Source: Lewinella sp. IMCC34191 | GTDB taxonomy: Bacteria > Bacteroidota > Bacteroidia > Chitinophagales > Saprospiraceae | NCBI RefSeq assembly: GCF_003390935.1 | Contig: NZ_QNQZ01000011.1 | Coordinates: forward strand, 124,001-188,000 | DNA: 64,000 bases | Direction: 5' to 3' | Part shown: in pieces, positions 43,889-52,968 of the stretch | Numbering within the stretch: position 1 is the stretch's first letter | Layout: each line of letters opens with the position of its first letter | Position numbers and translations under genes: made by a program | The notes under the pieces: generated by a model | Seen by the model: the letters and a program-made list of their open reading frames with translations, nothing else | Told to the model about the DNA's origin: nothing | The model's database searches: none

Positions 43889-44257
43889 ATGCAGGCTAAA
43901 GAAGAGTTACTCGAACAGTTAGGCGAAAGCTACGGCTACGTGAACCGACTGGTTGAGAAGAAAATCGAGTATTTCAAGTTGAACCTGGCCGAAACCTCGG
44001 CCAATACGATCTCCGGAATTGTATCGGGTGTTGTCTTGGCGGTGGTCGGACTGATTACGCTGATGTTTTTGCTCATCACGCTGGGTTTCGCGCTTACGCT
44101 TGCTTTCGAGAGTTTTGTCTACGGATTTGGTGCGGTGGCCCTCCTCTTACTGATCATATTCTTCCTGATTCTCCTTCTCAAGGATACCCTGATCACGAAC
44201 CCGGTCGTCACCAAAGTGATTTCCAAATTTTTTGAACACGACGGAAAAGAAGTATAA
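43889..44257 (+). CDS. Holin-superfamily-like (phage_holin_3_6/DUF1469) membrane protein
   Basis: A 122-residue protein with a helical N-terminus (ELLEQLGESYGYVNRLVEKKIEYFKLNL) and two long membrane helices (about 38-65 and 72-97) separated by a short loop. This matches the PhageHolin_3_6/YqjE-like families, which are chromosomal envelope proteins and not evidence of a phage. It sits between a ytxH-like gene and a small basic protein gene, a combination frequent in stress loci of proteobacteria (YqjD-YqjE-YqjK), to which this set looks analogous. Confidence 0.78.
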   Translation: MQAKEELLEQLGESYGYVNRLVEKKIEYFKLNLAETSANTISGIVSGVVLAVVGLITLMFLLITLGFALTLAFESFVYGFGAVALLLLIIFFLILLLKDTLITNPVVTKVISKFFEHDGKEV

Positions 44258-44258
44258 G

Positions 44259-44705
44259 ATGATACGCAAATCCAAAATCAAGACACTCGACGAACTGCAT
44301 CGCCGGAAGAAGCAGGTCAGAATGGAAACGGAGCTCGCTAAGCGGGAATTCGCCCACTCCATCGGAACTACCCGTGGTAATGCCGGAAATTTCCTACTGA
44401 AGAAGGTTGCTGCACCCGCAGGTGGCGCGATCGTCGGTCTGATGTTTTTGAACAGCATACTCGGCTCCGGCAAGAAACAACCCGTCATTAGGGAAACGAA
44501 GGTGATCCATGAGTACCCCGACGGAACGCCCTACACGCCTGGACGCCGCCGCCATTCCAAACGCAGCCGTGTCAAAACCTTCACCGGAATCATCGGATCG
44601 CTTCGGGTTCTCATCCCCATCATTCAGGCCGTAGTCGGTGCATTTCAGACGCACAAAGCCAAGGAGGCCGCTCAACAAGCAAAGAGCGCCTCGGCCCGTA
44701 GGTAG
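44259..44705 (+). CDS. Hypothetical basic protein of the holin-like/YtxH cluster
   Basis: A 148-residue protein starting at ATG 44259, two bases after the preceding stop; a longer frame from 44232 would overlap that gene. The N-terminus is charged and helical (IKTLDELHRRKKQVRMETELAKREFAHS), with a glycine/alanine-rich hydrophobic segment at about 48-68 and a C-terminal helical segment (GSLRVLIPIIQAVVGAF) followed by KAKEAAQQAKSASARR. No family was recognised. The position suggests an analogue of the third gene in YqjDEK-like loci. Confidence 0.7.
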   Translation: MIRKSKIKTLDELHRRKKQVRMETELAKREFAHSIGTTRGNAGNFLLKKVAAPAGGAIVGLMFLNSILGSGKKQPVIRETKVIHEYPDGTPYTPGRRRHSKRSRVKTFTGIIGSLRVLIPIIQAVVGAFQTHKAKEAAQQAKSASARR

Positions 44706-44728
44706 ACATCCTGGATCCAAATTACTGG

Positions 44729-45106
44729 ATGAATACTTTAATCGTTTCTCTTTCCGCCACGTTGGGCTCTGAGGTTTTTGCCGGCAGGGGAAATCCGGTT
44801 GCGATCCTATTTGATGTAATCTGCAATAAGGACACCGGAAAGATCACCTACTTCATCGTCTGTCCCCATGGCCAGGAGAAGGAGGCCGTACCAAATGAGT
44901 ATTACGGCATTCATCATAGCTACTTCTACTTCGACGACGACGATGAGATCCTGACCTTTAACGCAAAGCTCGGCAATGACGAGCACAGCTTTTACATGGA
45001 TCTACCATCCCACTACGACGAGATGGACGTGAAGGACCTTACCTCCTTTAATCGCTTTCTGAATACAAACGATACGACCGCCGGCCACCGGAGTGACAAC
45101 GAATAA
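44729..45106 (+). CDS. Small protein, possible PRC-barrel
   Basis: A 125-residue protein. The segment GRGNPVAILFDVICNKDTGKITYFIVCPHG resembles the first strands of a PRC-barrel, where a metabolic or envelope stress adaptor often sits, followed by YYGIHHSYFYFDDDDEILTFNA. The family match is a guess from the strand pattern. The rest is acidic. It is the last of four plus-strand genes starting with the ytxH-like gene and converges on the AEC transporter gene. Confidence 0.6.
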   Translation: MNTLIVSLSATLGSEVFAGRGNPVAILFDVICNKDTGKITYFIVCPHGQEKEAVPNEYYGIHHSYFYFDDDDEILTFNAKLGNDEHSFYMDLPSHYDEMDVKDLTSFNRFLNTNDTTAGHRSDNE

Positions 45107-45114
45107 CTCAGTGG

Positions 45115-46215
45115 CTAGGCCCGCGCATTTTCCATGTCCGCCTTGAATGCTCTCACTGCGGGACGCAGCAGGTACGCAAGTGGGAACAAAACCATAATCG
45201 CAGCGGCAGGGAACAACACAGTTGGCGAGGAAAACCACTCACCGAAGCTCAGTACGCTGAGTATGACGACTGTTGAAAAGGGCAGCGAAAACGCCAGCAC
45301 GTTGAGGCCCAGATCCAGATCGAAAACCTGAGGCGTATCCTCCTGTCGCAGCACTTCCACCGCGGACATATGCGCAAAGGGCCAAAAGCTGACCGCGCAC
45401 TGGGCAAATACAACCGTCAGCAGAGCCAACGGGCCAGATAAGCCCATGGTTAATATTAGCAGGCCACTAAGCACCAGAGCCAAGCCGGAACGGTAGCAGA
45501 GCACCCTGAGAATAAGGGCCATTTCATTCTTTTGGAAATTGACCGCCATGCCGATAAACAACAGGACAATGGGGGTCATCAAGCTCGCCAGACGATCTAC
45601 GGTATCGCCGACGAACAGGGGGAGACTACTAAGATCGAAGCCGAATGAAATCATGGCGACGGCAAGTAGTATCACCATATTTACCGGCTCGGCGAGCAAA
45701 GCCATGCCGAGTTCTTTCATTTTACCCCGACGATTCGGAACCTCAGCCTGTTCGCCCCGCTGCCGGTAGTACCAGTTCATCGCCACCAGGTAGAGAATGA
45801 CCAGGACGAATACCTTGTTTCCGACATCGGCCAGGGCGGCCAGAGCCAGTTCGCCATCGCCAAGATACTCCAGAATGAAGGGAAAAGCGCTTAGGCCCGG
45901 TGCCAAGGAGGGCACCAGCAAAAGCATCGTCCGCAGTTGGGGAGAATCTTTAGCGAAACCCAGTTTGGGGAGTACATATACGGAAGCGAAATAGAGGGCC
46001 GCATTCAGCACCAGGGCGAGGATCGGCAGGAGCAGCATGCTTCTGGATACCTCCACCCTCAGCAGAGCGACGAAAATGGTTGCCGGAAGGATGATGCTTA
46101 GGATAAGCACTTTCACCCCTTTCAGCTCGTCCTTCTTATTTAGTTTACGCTGTAGTAGATACCCGGCAAGGATAAGAAGTAAGAAAGCCAGGGTCTTCTG
46201 TAAAGCTGGATTCAT
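45115..46215 (-). CDS. AEC family transporter
   Basis: A 366-residue membrane protein with about ten helices in two similar halves, as in the auxin efflux carrier (AEC) family, e.g. LAFLLLILAGYLLQRKL, LILSIILPATIFVALLRV, LGMALLAEPVNMVILLAVAMISFG, LASLMTPIVLLFIGMAVNFQ, and CAVSFWPFAHMS. Bacterial members move malate, malonate, pyruvate or other organic anions. It is the last of five minus-strand genes beginning with susC, with short gaps, so it may move the product of the neighbouring aminotransferase (inference). Confidence 0.88.
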   Translation of the reverse strand: MNPALQKTLAFLLLILAGYLLQRKLNKKDELKGVKVLILSIILPATIFVALLRVEVSRSMLLLPILALVLNAALYFASVYVLPKLGFAKDSPQLRTMLLLVPSLAPGLSAFPFILEYLGDGELALAALADVGNKVFVLVILYLVAMNWYYRQRGEQAEVPNRRGKMKELGMALLAEPVNMVILLAVAMISFGFDLSSLPLFVGDTVDRLASLMTPIVLLFIGMAVNFQKNEMALILRVLCYRSGLALVLSGLLILTMGLSGPLALLTVVFAQCAVSFWPFAHMSAVEVLRQEDTPQVFDLDLGLNVLAFSLPFSTVVILSVLSFGEWFSSPTVLFPAAAIMVLFPLAYLLRPAVRAFKADMENARA

Positions 46216-46229
46216 TATAGACTTTTAGT

Positions 46230-46262
46230 AGCGCCGGCGCACTCTACGGCGCGCCGGCGACA
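46230..46262. repeat. GC-rich inverted repeat between aec-like and aminotransferase genes
   Basis: GCGCCGGCGC and GGCGCGCCGGCG flank ACTCTAC and can pair in part. A similar GGCGCGCCGG occurs at 62651-62660. It lies in the 53-base gap within the operon. Confidence 0.5.
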
Positions 46263-46268
46263 ATCAAT

Positions 46269-47453
46269 TCACACTAATACTTCCTGAAGCGCGGAGAGGA
46301 ACATATCTACCTCTTCCGGCTTGCCTACGCTGACTCGGCAATAGTTCTTTCCATGTATGTCGAAGGATCGCACCCCGATGCCCCGGTCGAACATGCCTTC
46401 CAGGAAGTTCTCCCCTGCCATATCGATGGGAAAGAGAACGAAACTGGTGTGGGAGGGCACGTACTCAAGCCCCATTCCCTCCAGGCCGGCGTAGACCTGT
46501 TCGCGGAACGCGGCCGTCTGCGTCCGGCTGGCTTCCTGAAAGTCGGTGTCCTTCATGCTGGCCATAGCCCCTTCGAGCGAGGTTTTGCAGAGGCCCATAT
46601 TGCCGCGGCTTATCTGTGCGACCTTCTCGATCGTTTCCGGTAAGGCGACCGCATATCCAACACGCAGGCCGGCCATGCCGTGGATCTTGGAGAAGGTGCG
46701 GGCGACAATGACGTTATTCCCTTCCAGGATGAGCGGGACCATCGTCTTCGACTTATAGTCGGGCAGGAATTCGAGGTAAGCCTCATCCACGAAGACGGGA
46801 ACATCCGATGACACTTCGCGGCAGAATGACTTCAGCTCGTCGTTATCGGTAAGGGTTCCGGTCGGGTTATTGGGGTTACAGATGTAAACCATCTTGGTTT
46901 CCTCGTTGATGGCTTTCTGCATGGCGGGGAGGTCGTGCGCCCAATCGTCGGTCACCTTGACCTTATTCCAGGTTCCGCCCATACCCATGACCACCTTGAT
47001 CAGGGACATGTAAGCGGGGTCGGCGGCGACGACGTTTCCGCCTTCCAGGAAATGCACGATGGCCATCTTTTCCAGGACATCGCTGGAGCCGGGCGTTACC
47101 ATGATGTGATCGGTCGGCACGCCCTCGAAGTCGGCAATCATTTTTTGCAGTTCCGCGGCGGCCTCGTGCTGGTAGCGGTTACCGGCAGGGGCACTTTGAG
47201 CGACGGCTTCGATACACTTGGGCGACGGGCCGTAGGGGTTTTCGTTGGCCAGCATGCGCGCCTTGAGCGGTGGGCGCTTAGCCAGGGAGCGTTCCCACTC
47301 CAACTGGGGCAGATACTCCCGGAAGGAAGACTTGTTAACTGTCCGGGGAGTAGCGGTCAGTTTGAGGGAAGGGATGGCCGCCAGGCCGGCGCCGGTCAGG
47401 GCGGCACGGCGAAGCCACTGGCGCCGACTGGTGGAAGTTGAGGAATTCATCAT
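46269..47453 (-). CDS. Tat-exported PLP-dependent aminotransferase (histidinol-phosphate-type)
   Basis: A 394-residue class I/II aminotransferase. The PLP lysine is in TFSKIHGMAGLRVGY, with NPNNPTGTLTD, FVDEAYLEF, ENPYGPSP and HTSFVLFPI in the expected order, closest to the HisC-like group. Unlike normal HisC it has an N-terminal twin-arginine signal: SRRQWLRRAALTGAGLAAIPSL (quoted in part: RRQWLRRAALTGAGL), followed by a cleavage-like region. It would fold with PLP in the cytoplasm and be exported by Tat. It lies 48 bases after a small lipoprotein gene in the susC-susD operon. The substrate is unknown. Confidence 0.88.
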   Translation of the reverse strand: MMNSSTSTSRRQWLRRAALTGAGLAAIPSLKLTATPRTVNKSSFREYLPQLEWERSLAKRPPLKARMLANENPYGPSPKCIEAVAQSAPAGNRYQHEAAAELQKMIADFEGVPTDHIMVTPGSSDVLEKMAIVHFLEGGNVVAADPAYMSLIKVVMGMGGTWNKVKVTDDWAHDLPAMQKAINEETKMVYICNPNNPTGTLTDNDELKSFCREVSSDVPVFVDEAYLEFLPDYKSKTMVPLILEGNNVIVARTFSKIHGMAGLRVGYAVALPETIEKVAQISRGNMGLCKTSLEGAMASMKDTDFQEASRTQTAAFREQVYAGLEGMGLEYVPSHTSFVLFPIDMAGENFLEGMFDRGIGVRSFDIHGKNYCRVSVGKPEEVDMFLSALQEVLV

Positions 47454-47501
47454 TGCTTATTAGAAAAGTTTGGAATAGTGTGAATTAGTGGCGGTCCGGA
47501 A

Positions 47502-47897
47502 CTATAGGTTTTTGAGTATCCGAAAAGCCTGGCCATTGTAGGTTCCCGCCCATTCGAGTCTGGTAACACCGGTAAGGGAAGCCGCCGGTACGGAAAAGGT
47601 AGCCCTGCCATCGGTATCGGTGACGATACTTTCCAGCAGGTTCTGTTCCTGGTCCGTTACGGAGATTTCGAGGTTGCTGACCGGGGAGGCGACGATGCCG
47701 ACATTGTGGTCAAGAATGCCGGCCTTATCCAGTTCGGTGAATGTTCCCTGGTAGACGACGGTCTCGTCTGCGGGGTCGGAAACCATCAGGATATCTGCCT
47801 TTACAGGCGAAGCCTCTACGGTAAACGCGTTCTCATCCTCGAGGCAGGAGGTGGTTAGGAAACTGAGGGGAAGAAGAAAAAGGAATAGATATTTCAT
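47502..47897 (-). CDS. Small lipoprotein downstream of susD
   Basis: A 131-residue protein with a lipoprotein signal (lipobox TTSC, Cys at about 18) and an Ig-like or carboxypeptidase-regulatory-like beta-sandwich (NLEISVTDQEQNLLESIVTDTDGRATFSVPAASLTG), as found in small accessory lipoproteins of Sus operons. It is probably at the outer membrane near SusCD. No family was named with confidence. It lies between susD and the aminotransferase gene, with gaps of 37 and 48 bases. Confidence 0.75.
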   Translation of the reverse strand: MKYLFLFLLPLSFLTTSCLEDENAFTVEASPVKADILMVSDPADETVVYQGTFTELDKAGILDHNVGIVASPVSNLEISVTDQEQNLLESIVTDTDGRATFSVPAASLTGVTRLEWAGTYNGQAFRILKNL

Positions 47898-47934
47898 TGT
47901 ACTAGTGGTTGTCGGTCATCAAATTGGATCGTGG

Positions 47935-49431
47935 CTATTCGGCCCACCAGAGTTCGGTAAGCTTATTATCCGGTCCACCGTTCATGTCCACCGCGGCGGT
48001 CACGTTCCCGGCATTCAGGCTGTACTCCGATTCGGGGTAGCGCAGGCGGGTGGGGACTTTACCTTCGTTTTCCATGACGGCACGGGGGTCCGGAGCAGGC
48101 AGTTCGGGATAGCCGGTACGGCGGTACTCCGTCCACGCTTCTATGCCCTGCGGGAATAGTGCCTTCCATTTTTCCGTTATGATGGTTTCCTTGTCTACGG
48201 ACACTTCCTCCTCATAGCCTGCTGGAGCCGAGAGTCCGTACTGTCCGAAACTGGCGGCAATACCCTCTTTAAGATATTCCTCGGCCGTCGCTCCGCTGGT
48301 GTAATCGCCATCCAGGGCCGCTTCGGCAAGAATGAAGTTGATCTCGGCGTAGGTGATCAGGGGTACTTTAGTCGTTTCGCCCATGAAGTACGCTCCGGGC
48401 CGGCTGGCGGTCGTGTAGTACGCTACGGCATCCCCTTCGGGAAGGCCATTGGGTGCGCCGGCGTACTTCCCGGCATAATCACCGGCCAGGGCGGGTTCCG
48501 CGTAAACCTCCAGGCGAGGGTCTGTGGCCTCCCCCTCCGAACTGGCCATGGCATTGACCAGCGTGGTACTGATGGACCAGTCTTCCCGGCCACCGTATAC
48601 CATCGTTTCGTTCCAGCTGTTGTTGTTTTCTCCACTCTGACGGACCGTCGGCTGGAAGAAGATGGCATCTTCGTTGGAAGTAACGATGGGATAGGTAGCG
48701 GGGTCGCCCATGATTTCGGCGAATACCGCCGCACTGGCGGCCGGTTCGCGGGCCGCCTGCCGGTTGGCAAGCCGTAGCCGCAGGCTGTTGGCGAATTTCT
48801 TCCACATCATAATGTCGCTGCCGAAAAGAATGTCCTTGTCGAAGGGGCGACCGTTGACGTCCAGCTGCTCGCTGGCGGCTTTCAGGTTAGCCAACATGCC
48901 CGCGTATACCTCCGACTGGCTATCGTAGACAGGGGCCAGATTGCCCGCGGTGGCACCTTCCAGGGCCTGGGTATAGGGGATGGCTCCCCAGGTATCCGTT
49001 ACGACCGAGAATACGTACTCCCGCATGATCGTAGCGGCGGCCGCGAAGTTCGGATTGTAGTGCTCGCTTTCCACGTCACCGGTCAGGTTGATCACCGTCT
49101 GCAGGTTGACGAGGCTTTCCGTGTAGAAACCGTCCCAGGTTTCGCTACGGAGCGTAGCGGCGGGGTTATAGGTATCGCCCTCGTTGACGTACTGGTTGCG
49201 GGCGAAGTATTGCATCCAGAGCATGCCGCCGTCCAGATTCAGGCGCTCGTTGCGCGTACTGTGTCCGTGGATCCGCTGCGCGGCTTCCCGGATGGCCAGC
49301 GGAAAGAGCGTAGAAGGCGGAACGAGTTCCGGTTCGTTCGGATTCGCGTTCAGGTCTTCAAAGCCATCATCGCAGCTATTCAGCAGGAGCAGCAGCATGA
49401 GACAGGGTAGAGAAAAGTATATGACTTTCAT
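47935..49431 (-). CDS. SusD/RagB-type nutrient-binding outer membrane lipoprotein
   Basis: A 498-residue lipoprotein: signal with lipobox LNSC (Cys at about 20), CDDGFEDLNANPNEP, then a helical SusD-like fold of the SusD-like_2 type (LDGGMLWMQYFARNQYVNEGDTY, AVTDTWGAIPYTQALEG-like segment VTDTWGAIPYTQAL, TYAEINFILAEAAL, ITEKWKALFPQGIEAWTEYRRTGYP). It would act as the lid over the SusC pore and bind the substrate. It follows susC after 56 bases. The subfamily often pairs with peptide- or unknown-substrate transport rather than starch. Confidence 0.92.
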   Translation of the reverse strand: MKVIYFSLPCLMLLLLLNSCDDGFEDLNANPNEPELVPPSTLFPLAIREAAQRIHGHSTRNERLNLDGGMLWMQYFARNQYVNEGDTYNPAATLRSETWDGFYTESLVNLQTVINLTGDVESEHYNPNFAAAATIMREYVFSVVTDTWGAIPYTQALEGATAGNLAPVYDSQSEVYAGMLANLKAASEQLDVNGRPFDKDILFGSDIMMWKKFANSLRLRLANRQAAREPAASAAVFAEIMGDPATYPIVTSNEDAIFFQPTVRQSGENNNSWNETMVYGGREDWSISTTLVNAMASSEGEATDPRLEVYAEPALAGDYAGKYAGAPNGLPEGDAVAYYTTASRPGAYFMGETTKVPLITYAEINFILAEAALDGDYTSGATAEEYLKEGIAASFGQYGLSAPAGYEEEVSVDKETIITEKWKALFPQGIEAWTEYRRTGYPELPAPDPRAVMENEGKVPTRLRYPESEYSLNAGNVTAAVDMNGGPDNKLTELWWAE

Positions 49432-49457
49432 GTAGTTCTTATTGGGGATGGGAGGGG

Positions 49458-49475
49458 TGCGGCGGAGCGCAGGTA
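49458..49475 (-). repeat. Dispersed 18-mer, copy 6 (perfect)
   Basis: Minus strand, 18 of 18, in the 56-base gap between susC and susD. Confidence 0.9.
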
Positions 49476-49487
49476 TGGAGCCTTGAC

Positions 49488-52400
49488 TTAAAAGGTGACG
49501 TTCAGATTGACCCCGAAACTGCGGGTACTCGGAATCGTGGTATAAGACAGGGCGCCCTGCAGGTTGCCGCCGGAAACGTTGAATTCCGGATCGATCTGGC
49601 TGTGGTTGCTGTACAGCATGGCCAGGTTCCGACCAATCACGCTGATGCTGGCCGCGCGGATAAAGGATACATTGCTCAGCAGCGCTTGTGGCAGGGAGTA
49701 CGTGATGCCCGCTTCCCGGAGCTTCACGAAACTGGCGTCGAAGATGGCTCCTTCGTTGGCGTAGCGGGGGCTCAGCGCGCCGACTACGTCGCGGGTAGGA
49801 GCGACCACGTCGTTGCGAACGTAGATGGGCGCTTCATCGTCCCCGATATTCCGCGCGCCGTTACCGATCACCCCCTCTTCCCGGCCGATGGCCGTCATGG
49901 GGTAGACGCCCGTCTGCATACCCAGCGAACTGCTCTGCTCGGCAATTTCACCCCCAATGCGGGCGTCGATGAGAAAGTTGGCACTGAATGCCCCCACCCG
50001 GAAGGTATTGCGTACCCCACCGATCCAGTCGGGATTGACGTTGCCCAGTACTTTCAGGTCGGGATCCTTCACCGGGATGCCGTTTTCGTAAATGATCTCC
50101 CCGGCTAATTCGCCGTCGGGTACCCGTGCAAACCCGGAACCGAACAGGGTTCCGAAGGGCTGCCCGACCCGGGCTTCCAGGCTCAGGCCCCGCAGGCTGG
50201 TCAGCACGATGGTTTCCAGTTCGTTACCGCTATCGTCGGTGTAGAGCTCGAGTACGGAGTTGCTGTTCTTGGCGTAGTTGAGGGATACGTTCCAGCCGAC
50301 TTTGGGTAGATCGACTACGGCACCCGACAGGATTACCTCTACCCCGCGGTTGCGCACTTTTCCGGCATTGATCAGTTTGCTGCCGTAGCCGGTTGCCCGA
50401 CTGACCGCGATGTTGATGATCTGATCTTCCGTGGTCTGCTCGTAAGCCGTCACGTCGAGCGCGATCCGGCCGCCGAGGAAGCGCAGATCGAGACCGGCTT
50501 CCTTACCGGTGGTCCGCTCCGGGCGCAAGTCCGAATTGGCAATGGTCGTTTGCTCGGCAAAGACCGGCGTAGTCGCGTTCCAGGGGGTTGCCGGCGCGAA
50601 GACCTGCCGTAGGCGGTAGGGATCGGTATCGGATCCGACCTGTGCCCAGCCGGCCCGCACCTTGGCGTAGCTGATGACGGAACTGCGGATATCAAAAGCA
50701 TCCGTAATTACCCCGCTCAGGCTTACCGATGGGTAGAAATAGCTGTTGTTCTCGACGGGAAGCGTGCTCGACCAGTCGTTCCGGGCTGTAACGTCTACGT
50801 AAAGGAAGTTTTTGTAGCCGAAGCTGGCGGCACCGAAGAAGCTGTTTACTTCCTTTTCTTCAATACGGCTGACGTTGGTGTTCTGGCTGGCATTGTTGGA
50901 AACGTTGTACAGCCCGTTGATGGTGGCGTCGTTAACGCCGATGTAGTTCCGTTTGAAATAGTTGCTGCGATGATTACCGCCGAACTGCGCGTTGACGCTG
51001 AAGTTTTCGCCGAAGTAATTGTTATAGGTCAGGATGAAATCCACGTTGGTTTCCTGACGACGCAGGACGTCCTCGCTAAACGACTCGTTCAGTTCGCTGC
51101 CACTCTTGATGCGGGCGTAGCGGTTAACGGAGCGGCGCGTATCGGTCCACATGTCCGTACCGGCCCGAACCATCAGGCTGAGGGACGGGACGAACTCGTA
51201 GGTAAAAGCCACATTTCCGAGTAAACGGTCTTTTTCATTCGCGTTGGTCAGATTCTCCTGCTCGTAGAAGCGATTGGAAGCAAAGGAATGCTGCCAGTTG
51301 GCGTAGGGATACCAATCGCCTTCGCGAACGATATGAACGTCCATGTAATCGGCGTAGTCACGCAGGAGGCCCCAGTCGTCGTGGCGGTGATGCCAGGTGC
51401 CCAATTCCCACAGCCCCGGCTGCTGGCGGTTATCGGAGCCTGACTTGATGTACTCCGAGCTGACGCTCACCTTGAGTTTGGGGGCCAGTTCCTGGTCGAT
51501 ATTCAGCCGGAAGTTATTGCGCTCATAGTCGTTGTTATAGAGGATGCCCTTCGTATCCATCCGACCGAAGCTGAAGCGAAAGTTGCCGGAGCCGTAGTTG
51601 TTGGAAATACTGAGGGTATTGTTGGCGGTATTTCCGGTTTCCCAGAAATTGCTCCAGCTGTCCGGTGCCGGAACCAGCGGAGCCACCTCCGTACCGGTCC
51701 ACCACTGGCGGACCAGCCGTCCGTCCATGGGTGCCCCCCAGCTCTCGTCCACGCCCGCCGTACCCACGAGCGGGGCATCGGGATAGACGGCACGGAATTG
51801 TTCAACGGCCAACGGATCGCTGATGCCGCCGTTACGGCCGTCGGAGTACCAGGTAACTCCACCCGTTCCACCTCCGTAAATATTCTGGAATTCCGGAACG
51901 ACGAATGGATTTTCGATCGAGTAGCTACCGGCGTAGCTAATGGTGAGTCCTTCGGCGTTTGAGCCGCTTTTCGTAGTCACCAGGATTACACCGTTGGCGG
52001 CACGGCTTCCGTAGAGGGCCGCCGCATTCGCCCCCTTCAAAACGGTAATGGACTCGATGTTATCGGGGCTGATCTCGGAGATGCCCCCACCGTAGATATT
52101 GTTATTCTCCGCACCGTCAATGGGGGCCGCGAAGTCGCCCTCCATCGGCACGCCGTCAATAACGTACAACGGTTGGTTGTTTCCGAGAACGGAACTGTTG
52201 CCGCGGATGGTGACCTGGGAACCACCGCCCGGTACGTTCCCCGCGGAGACCTGCAGACCGGCTACTTTGCCGGAAAGGCCGTTGACGACGTTGGTACTCC
52301 GGGTCTGTTCGATCGCGTCGGCTTCCAGATCCTGTACCGCGTAGCCGAGTGATTTTTTCTCCCGCTTTACGCCGAGGGCCGTTACCACTACTTCGCTGAG

Positions 52401-52694
52401 ATCTAGTGCCGATTCATTGAGCTGAACATCGTATTCCGACGCCGCGGTGATGGGGATGGTCAGGCCTTCATAGCCTGTATAGGTGACCAGGAGGCTTTCA
52501 ACTCCCTCCGGTACGGATAGGGCGAAGAGACCGTCGAGGTCGGTGACGGTACCGACGGTGGTGCCTTCCGCCATAACGGTCGCCCCGATAAGCGGTCCGC
52601 TATCGTCGGTAACGGTGCCGGACAGGCTTCGCTGTGCAGACAGACTACCGGTTACCAGCACAAGTATGCTTAGTGCAGTTAGAATTGGTTTCAT
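49488..52694 (-). CDS. SusC/RagA-type TonB-dependent outer membrane transporter
   Basis: A 1068-residue protein. Signal peptide (residues 1-20, SLSAQ); a carboxypeptidase-regulatory-like domain (about 22-100; LSGTVTDDSGPLIGATVM); a plug domain (about 110-225) with the SusC-type RSTNVVNGLSGKVAGLQVS and DGVPMEGD; then a 22-strand barrel to the C-terminus, ending with an aromatic residue (NLNVTF). It imports a large nutrient with SusD and needs TonB energy. It is the first gene of the minus-strand operon. A -7-like GAACTTTG lies upstream near 52766-52773 (minus strand), TTG 21 bases earlier, weak. Confidence 0.94.
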   Translation of the reverse strand: MKPILTALSILVLVTGSLSAQRSLSGTVTDDSGPLIGATVMAEGTTVGTVTDLDGLFALSVPEGVESLLVTYTGYEGLTIPITAASEYDVQLNESALDLSEVVVTALGVKREKKSLGYAVQDLEADAIEQTRSTNVVNGLSGKVAGLQVSAGNVPGGGSQVTIRGNSSVLGNNQPLYVIDGVPMEGDFAAPIDGAENNNIYGGGISEISPDNIESITVLKGANAAALYGSRAANGVILVTTKSGSNAEGLTISYAGSYSIENPFVVPEFQNIYGGGTGGVTWYSDGRNGGISDPLAVEQFRAVYPDAPLVGTAGVDESWGAPMDGRLVRQWWTGTEVAPLVPAPDSWSNFWETGNTANNTLSISNNYGSGNFRFSFGRMDTKGILYNNDYERNNFRLNIDQELAPKLKVSVSSEYIKSGSDNRQQPGLWELGTWHHRHDDWGLLRDYADYMDVHIVREGDWYPYANWQHSFASNRFYEQENLTNANEKDRLLGNVAFTYEFVPSLSLMVRAGTDMWTDTRRSVNRYARIKSGSELNESFSEDVLRRQETNVDFILTYNNYFGENFSVNAQFGGNHRSNYFKRNYIGVNDATINGLYNVSNNASQNTNVSRIEEKEVNSFFGAASFGYKNFLYVDVTARNDWSSTLPVENNSYFYPSVSLSGVITDAFDIRSSVISYAKVRAGWAQVGSDTDPYRLRQVFAPATPWNATTPVFAEQTTIANSDLRPERTTGKEAGLDLRFLGGRIALDVTAYEQTTEDQIINIAVSRATGYGSKLINAGKVRNRGVEVILSGAVVDLPKVGWNVSLNYAKNSNSVLELYTDDSGNELETIVLTSLRGLSLEARVGQPFGTLFGSGFARVPDGELAGEIIYENGIPVKDPDLKVLGNVNPDWIGGVRNTFRVGAFSANFLIDARIGGEIAEQSSSLGMQTGVYPMTAIGREEGVIGNGARNIGDDEAPIYVRNDVVAPTRDVVGALSPRYANEGAIFDASFVKLREAGITYSLPQALLSNVSFIRAASISVIGRNLAMLYSNHSQIDPEFNVSGGNLQGALSYTTIPSTRSFGVNLNVTF

Positions 52695-52968
52695 AGACTA
52701 GTGGATGTTACCCCGCAGGGCAAGTATGAAATAGGTAGAAAGCAGTAATCCGATCGGTAACTCTGTTGACCAAAGTTCACAAATGGGGGACGAGCGTATC
52801 AAATCATAAAGACTTGTATTTTGTGGCGGCTTAACTTTTCATTTGATCGCATCTGAGCGCTTATGAAGATGCTCGATCCGCGTATGCCTTTCCTGTACGT
52901 AGCCACAATCCGGCTTTGATAGGGATCGGCCGGGCAAAACTTAGTTGACACACATCCACCATTCTGTT

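Noticed and set aside
43889-44257. Holin-like protein as sign of a prophage
   Set aside because: No capsid, tail, integrase or lysin genes nearby; this holin superfamily is commonly chromosomal and linked to YtxH-type genes.
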